A DNA stretch of 64,000 nt. It comes from Auricularia sp. M13. Lineage: Eukaryota; Basidiomycota; Agaricomycetes; Auriculariales; Auriculariaceae. Made by a program: the position numbers and the translations under genes. Within the stretch, counting starts at the first letter, position 1; each line of letters begins with the position of its first letter. The notes under the pieces are model-generated. The model was not told the origin of the DNA. It did no database searches and saw only the letters and a list, made by a program, of their open reading frames with translations. Shown here piece by piece: positions 34,512 to 45,378 of the stretch. The stretch is from contig CM073193.1 of the NCBI GenBank assembly GCA_037042915.1, positions 9,356,554-9,420,553 on the forward strand, given 5' to 3'.

Positions 34512-35142
34512 ATGGACGCTTTCGGTATCGCGGTCTCTTGCGTCAATTATACACGCCAGTTGTTCATGGTACTCCAGTTTCGATTCCCATCCGCCTTCGC
34601 ACAATAACAGGACATTTTCAGCTGCGAAGGAAGTATGCTCAGCGCAAAGCCCTAATCGTGAGGCTGGCGGAGGACCTGACCGCGGCCCGAGGTCGTCTCG
34701 ACGACGATGGTGGTGAGGATCCCGACATTCGCCGCGCAGTGCTCGACCCGTACGTCCAGGCCTGCTATTGGGTCCTCCACCTACTCAACCTGCACGAATA
34801 GTCTCATCAATCGTGCAACCACTCTTTTGCATCTTCTCAAGCGCCAGACATTCCTATCATGGGCCAGGAAGGCGGTCATCTCGGGCGTCGAAGACGGAAC
34901 TGCCGCTGCGCTAGACCTCATCCGTGCCTTCCAGGAAGCGCCCGCTGAGATCAGGGTGGGGCTATGCCTATGTCGACGCATGTCGACGCACGTTAAGCTG
35001 ATGCATCTCTTTGTAGGAGCGTTGCACGGCCAAGCAAGTGCAGGATATCGCACGCGACGTCCGCTTCGTCGTAGAGACGCAGTCCACTCGCCCCCATGTC
35101 GAGATCAATGCGACCTTTGTGATGTTGGCATTCAATGTTTGA
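34512..35142 (+). CDS. small helical STAND-N-like protein
   Basis: Four exons: 34512-34568, 34622-34749, 34802-34955 and 35017-35142, with introns of 53, 52 and 61 nt, giving about 154 residues. It starts MDAFGIAVSCVNYTRQLF. It continues as amphipathic helices (LIVRLAEDLTAARGRL, then TTLLHLLKRQTFLSWARKAV, and IRAFQEAPAEIR), ending in a stop after a short C-terminal stretch. The pattern is that of the fungal N-terminal helical domain normally fused to an NTPase, here standing alone. It could be a truncated receptor or a separate signalling partner of the STAND gene at 36-38 kb. No P-loop or transmembrane segment is seen. Confidence 0.6.
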
Positions 35143-36263
35143 CCACGCCAATGTATGGTAGGAGCTCATACCGTCGCCATTACAGGTTCCTGGTTGACCG
35201 TCGCGGTGACCTCATCGACATGGCCTAACTTGCGGTCCCTTCGGGTCTTCGGACTATCGACAAACTTCAACATGCGAGCTCAAAGTACAAAAACACCAGA
35301 TATGATTCAAAGCCAAAAAAAAATCGCTCTCTTATAACTCCGTTCACTGCTCGCATGCATCCCTTGGTGATACCAGATTCCAGCTGTGAGTGTATTACCA
35401 GAAAGACAATATCTGACTCAGTCTCGTCGCAGGCAACCTTCTCAGTCTGGGCGTTGCACAGCCGGCTTTTCGGACGGGTGCTCGGTCCTCCTTCGAGGGC
35501 CGAGGACACGACCGGTGGCTCCGGTTTCCACTTCTTGGTGTTGTTCTTACATCTCCGGTAAGCGCTATGTATGTTTTCCCAGAACTGATAGATTAGAGCT
35601 CAACTTTCTTCAATCAAGGGATTTCTATCACTGGGTTTCACACATACTGCTTCAATGGAGCTCACTGTCTCGCGGCCGAGTAGAGGGTTCGTCGAGCCTG
35701 CTACGGGGTCGCTGAGGCAGGCAATCTACTGCGATATGTGATTATCGTCGCTTCAATTCTTGCCATATATTTTATCTCCGGTTAGGCGTACATCATCTTA
35801 CCTTTTTTTTTTCGATATTTTTTTCGAGATCTCGAAACAATGTCGGAGTTACAATTGTGCTCTCATCTTGCTTACGATCTCCTCGGCCCTTACCCTCTTA
35901 ACCTCGCAAGCTATGGCACGCGCTTGGTGCCATAGCAAGTGAAGTGGAAATCCATATACTAATACGGCTCAAACAGGTCGACGCGTGACCGTGGATCTAG
36001 CTGTTGTTCTGTCATACGATCGCATCCCTGCCTCCAGCAGACGAGTTGTTGTGCTAATTCCTGCTTGGAAACGTGTTAGCTTTGCTTGCTGTTCGTCGTT
36101 CTTTGCTTTGTATTCCTGTCCAGCCACGAACGGTGCCTCGCCTTCCTGTTTCTGGGATCTTATCTTCGGGCCCGAGCTGTCGTCGTCGGTCCCGTCAAGG
36201 GTTGCTTCTCTTCCCTCGTACGCCACTCAGTCCGTCATTTGCATGCGTGCTCCAATACCATAA
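35143..36263. other. intergenic, no gene seen
   Basis: Only short frames. There is a T-rich stretch near 35800-35830. Confidence 0.5.
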
Positions 36264-37971
36264 TCAGGTGGTTGCGTGACTACACCCTAGGCGACAGGAC
36301 CCGCTTGCCGGCAACTGTATGATCTGGACGTCATTCAGAGGTTCTACAAGCGCAGAGGACTCATCGCGCCGTCGGACCTCTTGCGCTTCAACTGAGCGGG
36401 CAAAAATAAGTAAGCGACTAAAGCTGCTGCTGCTTCTGTATTCCTCCCCGCTTCTACTAGCACAGACTGCGTCCCGCTTGGTATGTCGCGACTCGCTAGT
36501 GGAGGAAGGAAAGGACGGTGCCATGCAACACCGTGCGGGCGCTGCGTCCCGCGGAGCGTCACGATCAACGACAGACTGGGAATCTCGGACAGACGTTGGA
36601 TCATGCTCTCCGCCTGCGCGCGCTGCGCCAACGGTGCCCAAGCAAATTCGAAGCCGTCCAAGACCAGCAGCGAGGGTTCACTCGTGAGAAATCTCCTGAT
36701 CTTCCGCTCCAGTCCCGTGTCGGTACGCGATGCAAGGCCCAGCGCACGCCCCACAGTATGCAGGCAGTTGGAGAAGGTCTCGTCCGCGAGAAACGAAACA
36801 AAGTATCGCCGTCTCTGGTAGCGGTCTGCAATGGCGGGATCGTGCAGTGCCGCGAGGGCGAGTGTTGTCTTCCCAACGCCTTCGACTCCCAGTACTGCGA
36901 CCTGCGCGCTCGAATTCACGGCCTCCCTGACTGCGTGCAACTCTGCGCAACGTCCGGTAAAGCGCACCGGTGGATCGGGGAGTTCAGCAACCTCCCGATC
37001 AGGCTCTGGGGATGGTGAACGGCAGTGTAGGCTGGCGCTGGCGTTGCGGAGATCGTGGTACGCGCCGACGATGGGCAGTACGACGCCGCAGGCCATGTCG
37101 CTCACGTGCACGTGACTTTGCATCTGCGACAGATTTCAGATGGGCGTGCTGAGCAGCGGGCCCGGCGACATACCAACAGTACGCTGAGCGCGCGGGATAC
37201 GTCTTCGGCGGCGTTCTGGATCTTGCCCTTGTTGCGTTCCTGGTACAGCATCTGCTGAAAGTACGTCTGCCGAACCAGCTTTGCCAGAAGTGACTGAGTC
37301 TCTAGGAGCATGCTGCAGCGTTGTCAGTCACCGACGATCACCAGGATAACAAGGTGCACAGACCTCTCCATATTCTGGATGGCGTGCAGCCAATCCTCGG
37401 TGCCAACTTGATATTTCATTTCCTCGAGCTCCGTTGCGACGGCCATGACTAGCTCGTCGACTCGGCGCGACAGCGCAATCGCGGCCCCTTTGTTGACTCG
37501 GACGCTCTGCCAACGACACACATCGGCAAGCCGGCCCCGGCGGCGCACGCAATATCTACTCACCCTGCACAGGTCTGCGATAGTTTCTGCGACACCGAGA
37601 ACCGAGCGCGCGATGCCTTGGCTGGCAATGTCCATGGACCGCCCGCCGATGGCGACCCCGAGTTGGTAATGAGCCATGACGCAAGATAGTATGCGGCAGC
37701 GGAGGTGGACTTCGGGGAGGCGGGGCGGCGGGAGGTGTTTGAGGAGGGCAACTCGAACAGCCTTGTCCTCAGGTTTATGAACCATCGGAGCACAGCCCGC
37801 GTGTGGCGGGGATGGGCAGACGTGCAGAGTTAGTTCCGAATCGCCGATATGTTGAATGATCGCCAGTGCATCCTTTGGGACAAATAGTAGGTACATAATG
37901 GAACCGTCCGGGAACGCCGCGCGAACCGTCCCTTGCCATGCGGACTTGCCACTGGGAGTAGATAGGAGCAT
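36264..37971 (-). CDS. STAND NTPase (NB-ARC/NACHT-like), no C-terminal repeats
   Basis: Exons are 37564-37971, 37364-37506, 37174-37312 and from 37123 down. The N-terminal 210 residues are helical, of the fungal STAND N-domain type. The NTPase follows: VRFTGRCAELHAV, Walker A GVEGVGKTT, Walker B LLVLDGFEF, then SLIVTLRG and W-x-RPFLPPL. Read straight through, the frame stops near 36344. A possible 94-nt intron (36398-36491) would rejoin a block resembling the family's LSxxAxxVF helix and end near 36264. Either way no TPR, WD or ankyrin repeats follow, so the receptor's sensor half is missing. Related proteins work in non-self recognition and programmed cell death. That role is inferred, not shown. 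Confidence 0.8.
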
Positions 37972-38010
37972 TGTCTCCGTTAGCTTGAGCCGAGTTTCGT
38001 ATATTGGGAA

Positions 38011-38058
38011 GTCTCAGTCTCAGTCTCAGTCTCAGTCTCGGTCTCAGTCTCAGTCTCT
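38011..38058. repeat. hexanucleotide microsatellite (CTCAGT)n
   Basis: About eight units with one variant (CTCGGT) lie 40-90 bp upstream of the STAND gene's ATG. It may affect promoter spacing. Confidence 0.9.
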
Positions 38059-38614
38059 CCGTTTGGAACGGGCAGACACAGCTTTTTGATGCGCTACATA
38101 AGCTTTGACAATGAGACTTGCGCACTGCTTGCACAGCAAAGGTGGTGTCGTGCAACCTGACCTATCGTGGGATACAATCGGGTCCGGATCTTCGTATTTG
38201 ACTTTGGCAGATGAAAACAACGAGAACTCGCCGGAGAATGCGGAATCGTCGGCGTTTGTGCTTTTGTCAACCAGGCTAGAACGTACCGGTACAGCCTTTC
38301 CCCTTCTTTCACTGATTCTCCGTGTCACTGTGGATCCTGTGAGCGCCTGGGCCCAGTGACTCGGGCGCCTCAGATAGAAGTGAGTACAAAGATCTTGGGA
38401 ACTCGCACAGAGACTCATCCTCTGTCAGAGGTCAATTGCACTCTCATCACGATGTGCTCGACATTATTGTCGCCGGCGGTGAATGGACCCAGCGCTCAGC
38501 GCTCAGCAGCTGCAGGGTCGAGGGTTAACTGATAGCCGAGGAGGTTAGACAGCTGTAAACTACCAGCGGCGGCGGCCCTCGAACTTTATAACACTCTTCC
38601 CCGCACCCCCCACC

Positions 38615-39454
38615 ATGCCCGCACTGGCTCGCAGCGACCATGCAGACCCCACCAATGCAGCCCTCCGGCAGGTCATGGACACCGATCAGTACATGGAGCA
38701 CCAATCCGCCGTCGACGCCGCCGGTCTCGCTGTAGAAGAAGCGAGAGAGGCGCTCAGAGAGGCTGAAGACGCCGCGTCGGCGCCCGGCGCCTCGAAGCGC
38801 GCTAAAAACCTCGTGGGGTTCAACAAGGGCGAGCTCGACGCGGCCCAAGACGCGCTGACGCTCGCGGAGGCTGAGCTGTGTGTGTTCATCGCTGAGGAGA
38901 CTGAGCGGCAGCTCAAGGCCTTGGCGGATGCGGAGTCGCGGAAACCTGCCCTCGGCGCTTCCGCCACAAAGAACGCTGATATTGTCTTTATCGATCCACC
39001 AGTGTGTTTGCACGTGTTCTTCATCCTATTCGCTTTACTGAACGGACTTCTCCCTTCTCAGTGTGATCTCTGCGTGGGAAAAGGACGCGTATGCCAGCGG
39101 CAGCCCAACAGACCGGCAAGCGTGGCCTGTCTGCAATGCGTCCGGCGTTCGATCGCTTGCTCCCTCGTACCAGGGCCTAAGCGCAGCAGAAAACGACAAA
39201 GCGATGTTACATCCGACTCTCCAATGGCTGTGAAGCGCCAGCATGCCGTCGAGGGAGACCACGCCAGAGCAAGGAGCGCCGATTCTCGGGACAGCGACCT
39301 GTTACGTCGCATCGACCGTCGCAGCGCGCGCAACGCGCGTAACATGACACTTCTCGTGTTTAAGATTTGCGAGCTGCAGAATATGGAGCTACCGGCGTCG
39401 TGGGAGGAGCATAGCGACTCGGACTCGGATGTCGACGAGGAGGCGTCGGATTGA
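38615..39454 (+). CDS. coiled-coil protein with a Zn2Cys6 cluster
   Basis: Exons are 38615-39001 and 39062-39454, giving 259 residues. Residues 30-120 are Ala/Glu-rich and predicted coiled coil (AVEEAREALREAEDAA, AQDALTLAEAEL). Directly after the intron comes a full Zn2Cys6 pattern: C-x2-C-x6-C-x11-C-x2-C-x6-C. A basic stretch (PKRSRKRQ) follows, then a short helical segment and an acidic tail (DSDSDVDEE). This suggests a nuclear DNA-binding protein. However, the cluster is central rather than N-terminal and there is no fungal transcription-factor middle homology domain. Similar small proteins are common in Agaricomycetes as uncharacterised paralogs. Confidence 0.8.
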   Translation: MPALARSDHADPTNAALRQVMDTDQYMEHQSAVDAAGLAVEEAREALREAEDAASAPGASKRAKNLVGFNKGELDAAQDALTLAEAELCVFIAEETERQLKALADAESRKPALGASATKNADIVFIDPPVCLHVFFILFALLNGLLPSQCDLCVGKGRVCQRQPNRPASVACLQCVRRSIACSLVPGPKRSRKRQSDVTSDSPMAVKRQHAVEGDHARARSADSRDSDLLRRIDRRSARNARNMTLLVFKICELQNMELPASWEEHSDSDSDVDEEASD

Positions 39455-39943
39455 ACTCTGACCGACGTAGCAGGGGACGTTTTGTACGGCAGATTGCTTA
39501 CTTCTTGAGATCTTGATTCACTTGTACTCATTGCCTGCGCACCTGATTGAAGTGCAGTGAGAGTCTGCGATGTGCGCACGGCGATAGCACGAGGCGCCGG
39601 ACTTAACAAGTGAATAACCGTTCGGGATAGCCTCGGCGCACTGCCGTCCGTCGTTGTTGGCTCCGTCGCACCGCCATGGATCCACCTCCTTTCCCACCAC
39701 ACTTGCATTACGCCCATCTGTGCAAACTAAATGTAACCTACTGGCGCGGCATGTCGCCTAGGATGCTTTCCGCCTCGTTATTGTTTTTTTTTGCGATCCT
39801 TGGCTATTCACACCGTACCAATCGAACGCTCGCAGCTGACGACTCGCTTTGCGGCATAACATACGACTTGGTAGCAACGGCAGCAGCTAGCTGCGTTCTG
39901 AGGTCGTGAATGCCTCACATAGTGCTCAGCGCTCAGCAATGAG
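39455..39943. other. intergenic, no gene seen
   Basis: Nothing recognised. The repeat GCTCAGCGCTCAGCA occurs just upstream of the next ATG and a similar one near 38490. Confidence 0.5.
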
Positions 39944-41484
39944 ATGGCCCGACCGAAGTCCCTTTCCGCAGCACGCGGTAAATTCGAACAGCGCACACTC
40001 GACTTGGACTCCGGCTTTCATGTAGACGGCATGCTCGTATCCAGACGGCAGCGGAGCGCGCTCAGACTGGCTGCGCTGGTACTCGTAGTGCTCGGCAGCT
40101 TCTGGATCGCCAGCCTTGCACCGACCGACAGTCCCGGTGCGCCTGCAGTCCTCCAGCACTCACAGTGCGAGCGCGTTCTTGTGTACCGGTTCGACAGTGC
40201 GAATGGCTTTGGATCAGAATTTGGCATCTACGTGCGTGAATTCAGGGCCAATTGCGCCCCGATGCAGCTGACTGGGGCGCCATTAGCTGCGCGTCGCTGC
40301 CCTGTCTTCAACCCTGGGTTATACTATCATTTCCGACTCGCGCAACTGGGTCTACGGCGAGCTAATCCATTTCTTCGAGCCTGACCGTCTGAACTGCGAT
40401 TTGGAGCCCGGTATCCTGGACGGCTGGTCCTACCCGTTTGGCTTCTGGGGTTGGACGATCTTCCCGCGCATATCCTTGCCGCGGGAGTATAAAAAGCTTG
40501 TGCTCCTCGATGCCATCGTGCGAGAGACGAGTACTGACCTGGAAGAGATGCGTCGGCTCAAGGAGCGCGAGCAACTTTACGCAGTCGACGTGTCGCGGAT
40601 GACGCTCCCATACGGCGAATCCGTCCCGGATGGGCTGCGCCGCGCGTTCCACGAGCAGGTCGAGGCGCTGGAGCGAATATGGGTGCCGAGTGCGCGGGTT
40701 CAGAAGGACGTCGACGTCCTGCGAGCGCGAACTGGGTTGGACGAACCTGGTCGAATACGGCCTGTTATCGCGTGCGTTCGTGACATGCTGTTTCTTTCCT
40801 TCAGAAATTCTCTGAGTTGGCATTGGCATCAGCCTACAGATTCGTTTGGGCGACAAGAAGCGCGAGCAGCAAGATATTCGCGACGCCGGGTCGCATATCT
40901 CATTGTCCGTACACTTATGTTTTCCGATGCAAGTCTGATCATTCTTGATGTTCAGCGGCGACATGCGAGTATATCTGAAGGCCGCGAAGGAAGCCCTGGA
41001 CCGTCTGTATGACCCGTCTCTCACCCGGCAGCCGTTCCTCCGCCCAGGCCATGGCGAGCGACCGCCGCTGCTCGTTGTCATGACCGTCGAGCGCCACGTC
41101 GTTCAAGACCTTCAGAGGCTCGACACCGCCGGCACTTTCGAAATCATCCAATCGCCCATCGCCGAGCTATTCTCCGAACAAGAAACGGCAGAGTACCATC
41201 GCGTCCTCGGTGAGGGATGGACCCAGGAGAAATTCACCGCCGCCTCGGAGCACCTGCGGCTCGCGCTCACGCGGAGCTTGATCGCTGAGCTGACGGTGTA
41301 CAGCCGGTACGCCGATGCGTTCGTCGTCTCTGGAAACTCGAATATGGGACGCATTGCGCTCCTGCTTGCAGGCGAGGAGGGCGCGCTGGGACTACCTGGG
41401 AGACGGCATGAGGGCGGGCGGGTGCGGTCGATTGATGTGCCGTTTTATCCGACGACGTTTCGCATGTTTTCGTTTCCACCATAA
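39944..41484 (+). CDS. fucosyltransferase-like type II membrane protein, copy 1
   Basis: Exons are 39944-40231, 40287-40775, 40840-40904 and 40956-41484 (456 residues). A basic N-terminus precedes one membrane anchor (ALRLAALVLVVLGSFWIASL, about residues 38-57). A lumenal domain follows with LVYRFDSANGFGSE, a DSRNWVYGEL block, the IACIRLGDK block formed across an intron, and a C-terminal VVSGNSNMGR...GRVRSIDVPFYP. The arrangement (NGFGSE, W-x-YG, xRxGDK, SxNSNxGR) resembles GT23/O-fucosyltransferase-like fungal proteins, where the Arg-containing block binds GDP-sugar. The exact donor and acceptor are unknown. Copy 2 at 43894 has identical intron positions, and exons 2 and 3 of equal length. 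Confidence 0.72.
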
Positions 41485-41734
41485 TGTTATATGTCACCCA
41501 CTGCAAAATTCTTAGTTGTATGAGGGACAGGTGACAATAGAGATGAAAATTCTGTGTGACTGGTGCAAGCTATGATTGTCCGGGATAGTCGGGATAGTCA
41601 CGGCACGCCGGCACGGAGCAAATGCATCATTCTTGGCTTAGTGCCACCATGACCCTCCGCACCGCAATGGCGTTAGCGCGCCGCGCCTCGCTCTCACCCA
41701 CTCCTCACGACGAACTCAAGGCATCTAGAGCGAG

Positions 41735-42969
41735 ATGAAGCTGAAGGCGGCGCTCGTCTGCGCGGTTTCCGAGCTCACTTTGCAGACTCTTGCTGCGCGG
41801 GTTCGTTTCCAGATGTTCAACCCCGGCCTGCCCTGACTGACGCAACGGTTTATATAGTACGAGATCCTGGTGGGAGATCCCACTGCCGAAGTCAACACGA
41901 CGTCTGCGCTCGTCTTCGTGCCCGACCTCGTCAACGCGACGGTGGGGGACACCATAAGCTTCGTGTTTGCCGCACCGTGCGTTAATCCAGTTTCTAGCGT
42001 CCAAAGAGCCTAACTCGTTGCCCGGGAAAGGTGGTCTAACCACCGCGTTGTGCAGGGGGTGCGCACCCGGCCTTGTGCGAAGGCGGTCGACGGGTTCGAC
42101 AGCGGCTGGCGCCCCGTCACTGGCAATTCGAGCGAGAACAGCACTTTCCAGTTTGTCGTGCAAACGAACGCACGTGCGTATGATCTGGCATAATATTATG
42201 AAGTGTAATCTGTTTCTGACGAATATGATACACCAGCCGTGTTTTTCTTCTGTGCTCAACCGGACGGTGTCAGCGGACGACCGCACTGCTTGGATGGGAT
42301 GGTAGGCGCCATTGGCGCTGAACAAGCCAGCTTCGACGACTTCCGCGCGTCCGCTATGGCTCTGGAAGAGCTACCTTCTGTGAGTGCACATCGCATACTT
42401 GCTCTGTTGACGCTCAGATGGTACTGTAGTTGCCGACATCTGCAATAAGCAGAGCGACCCCGTCCTCGCGTCCGCCGCAATCCGCAACAGGCGAGCGTGA
42501 TAGCGAGACAAAGACGAACCACTCGAAGCTGGCAGTCGGGCTGACCTTGGGCCTGCTTAGCGTGTTCTTCCTTCTCCTCTGGTGCTTCTGCAGACAGCAG
42601 GACAGGAAGCTCAAGCGCGCCCTGCAGCAGCCGCTCCTCATCGTTACGACGCCGACGTCTCCGCGGTTCGCATCTACACCCAGGTCGGCGGCTCCATTAG
42701 CGTCGCCCAGGGAGAGCTCGTGGCGACTGGACTTACCTTTCGTCATTCCCGACTTGAACGATCCGCCCACTGGCAATACAGTGATTCGTCCGCCGCCACC
42801 CGCAGCTGCGACCCTGCGGCGTGATACAGAAGAACAGGATCTTCCGCGATATGAGGATAGACGGGCCGACGTTCTGCTCGACCAGGCTGCGCCTTCCCAG
42901 GTTCCTACCACGGCGGGGGCGCAGCAGGAAGCTCCACCCCCAGACTACGCGCGAGCACGCGATGCATGA
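41735..42969 (+). CDS. membrane-anchored cupredoxin with copper ligands
   Basis: Five exons: 41735-41800, 41858-41976, 42031-42173, 42237-42379 and 42430-42969 (336 residues). A signal peptide (about 1-21) leads to the cupredoxin domain: ATVGDTISFVF, NHRVVQ...RPC, DGFDSGW, then PVFFFCAQ...RPHC. His66, Cys115 and His126 stand where type 1 copper ligands are expected. A Ser/Thr-rich stalk is followed by one transmembrane helix (about 191-211, LAVGLTLGLLSVFFLLLWCF) and a cytoplasmic tail of about 120 residues. It is anchored at the cell surface with the copper domain outside. It lies between two fucosyltransferase-like copies. The paralog at 20868 has lost the ligands. Confidence 0.87.
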
Positions 42970-43893
42970 TTACGACTAATTCATGCTCGATGATGGACTT
43001 CTACGGCCTACCGAACTTGCATTGCAAATAATACAGTACTTTGAGATCTGTGAAGACCTGTGCTGAGCCCAAGCTGAGCCCATGACTAAGCGACAGGTGG
43101 CGGCGATGGCCGAAACCTCTTGTCCTCGTCCTTCCACGTCGCGGTTCCACTGGCAGTGTATCCCTGGTATCTTTGCACTCATGTGGCTGTCCTCCATCCA
43201 GCGCTCATGCGTGTATCTGGCGCCCGTAATCAGTCTTGTGATGCGCGCGGTGTTTCACAGCCCGGAACGCGCTGCTGTCTGCTACGAGTCTAACCGCCGC
43301 GCGTCACCAACGTGGAGTTTTACTGGGTCTGCGCACGCCATATCTGGGTGGCTTCTTTTACACCTGCGTGCGCTCCTCTGGATGTGCTGCGGGGCCTGCG
43401 AGCAGTCCTTCTTGATTCCGACGCAGCCCCAGTCCTCCCTGCCCGATTCCGATATTCTGCACTGCTCACACATATCCTAATGCGGCTTATCCCCCTAGCG
43501 CCGTTTGTTTATTCCGCCGCTTCCGCCTTCGACAGGTCCGGGCGCATCTCATTGTACTGCGGCGCGCTTGATCCTCCTTGCGGACAGCCCGCAGACTACT
43601 CGAGCGCTGCGGGCTAGTACGACCTGAACAACAAAATGTATTCCCCTGAAACTCGGAGGATGTCTGTGGCTTTACGCTATCATAACCGCTGATAGAATGC
43701 AACCATCGCTTAAGCACGCAGAGATTTTACAGGTGCTTGAAGATCTGTGCATTGAACACGTTCAGAACACGTATCTGATCCGCAGCACCGGAACCCCTGC
43801 CCTGCCTGCGGATGCACGCGATTGTTGATTGCACCGGGCACGCACCTTATATAGCCGTCATCTTGAAGCCCAAGTTCCTGCACTCCCGAATCC
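42970..43893. other. intergenic between cupredoxin and glycosyltransferase
   Basis: Overlapping frames at 43082-43617 show no domain. The region might hold relics of earlier tandem copies, but I see no shared block. Confidence 0.45.
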
Positions 43894-45378
43894 ATGTCTC
43901 GGTCGCGACCTCTTTGTGACTTACTAAAATTCGTCCTTCTCTGCTTCGTCATTGTTCTCAGCTACTTCATCGCGGGTCTATCACACAGAGAGGCCACGCC
44001 CGACATCTTCACACCCTCATCCGAGATATGTTCGCGCGTACTGGTGTACCGATTCGACAACAAGAACGGGTTCGGCTCGGAGTTCAACATCTACGTGCGT
44101 CAAACCGGCCGATTCTGTCCTTGCGCCACTCCTAATGCCGAGACGTTGTAGCTGCGCGCTGCTGCGATGTCCTCGCATCTGAATTACGCAGTCATCCCGG
44201 ACTCCCGCAATTGGATCTACGGCGACCTGCGCGAGTTCTTCGAGCCGCCGCAGCTCGACTGTGAGCTTCCGCCCGGAACACTCGACCGCTGGACGTACCC
44301 GGTGGGCGCGCCGGGCTGGGGCTTCTTCCAGCGCGTCTCGCTGTCGCGCTGGCTGCGGCGCCACGCGCTGCTCGACCACCTCGTCCGCGAGTCCAGCGTT
44401 GACCTGCGCGAGATGCGGCGCCTGCGGGCGCGCGAGCAGATGTACATGCTCGACGAGACGCGCACGTCCCTGCCGTACGGGCAGAGCGTGCCGCCCGGCG
44501 TTCGGCGCGCGTTTCGCGAGCAGACAGACGCGCTCGAGCGTATTTGGCGCCCGAGGCTGCGTGTTCAATCCGACGTTGAGCTCGTTCGCGGGCGGCTTGG
44601 ACTGCAGGGTGTGGAGCCTCGGCGACCAGTCATAGCGTGCGTGTGGAATTCTGCACCCCATCTAGCTGGGGTCTTTATTTACCTTTTTTCGTCCGTTAGC
44701 ATGCAGATCCGGCTGGGCGACAAAGAACGGGAACAGAGCGAGATTCTCCAAGCTGGATCCCATATTGCCTTGTGCGTGTGCTTGTAGTGGCGGTATTGCT
44801 GCGTTGTTTGCTGACGACTCAACTGCTCTAGCGGTGACATGCAGGTCTACTTCGATGCTGCTCGGGAAGCCGCCGCGCGACTGTACGATCCTGTCCTCAC
44901 GGCGCATCCTTTCCCTCCCCCAACCCGGAACAACTCCACGCGACCGCTGCTCGTCGTCATGACAGCGGAGTCGGGCGTGCTGGAGATTCTGTCCGAGCTC
45001 GACGTTGGCAATGAATTCGAGATCATCGCTTCGCCCGTTCAGGATGAGCTGTTTTCATCAGAAGAACGCGCGGAGTACGACCGCCTTTTCTCGACCTCGG
45101 ACGGCTCGAGTTGGCGACAGGAGAACCTCGCCGACGCCTCAAAGGATCTGCGGCTTGCTATCACGCGAAGCCTGATCGTTGAGCTCACAGTCTACAGCCG
45201 GCACGCCGACGCGTTTGTCGTTTCTGGCAACTCCAATTTGGGGCGCCTCGCGCTGGTTCTCGCTGGTGATGAGGGCGCATTAGGCCCACCGGGTCTGCGA
45301 GACTTTGGTGGCCGCGTGCGGTCCATTGACGTTCCTTTCTATCCGACTGCTTTTCGTAGATATTCCTTTCCCCAGTGA
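43894..45378 (+). CDS. fucosyltransferase-like type II membrane protein, copy 2
   Basis: Exons are 43894-44094, 44152-44640, 44707-44771 and 44832-45378 (433 residues). A short cytoplasmic tail and anchor (FVLLCFVIVLSYFIAGL, about 13-29) precede the same domain as copy 1: VYRFDNKNGFGSEFNIY, PDSRNWIYGDL, IAC|IRLGDKEREQ, SGNSNLGRLALVLAGDEGA and GRVRSIDVPFYPTA. Exons 2 (489 nt) and 3 (65 nt) equal those of copy 1, while exons 1 and 4 differ in length. The copies have drifted over the stem. Likely Golgi glycosyltransferase. Substrate unknown. Confidence 0.72.

Noticed and set aside
34004-34801. A 265-codon frame taken as one gene.
   Set aside because: Only the part after 34622 has the helical pattern. 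The upstream part is featureless and the spliced model from 34512 fits better.
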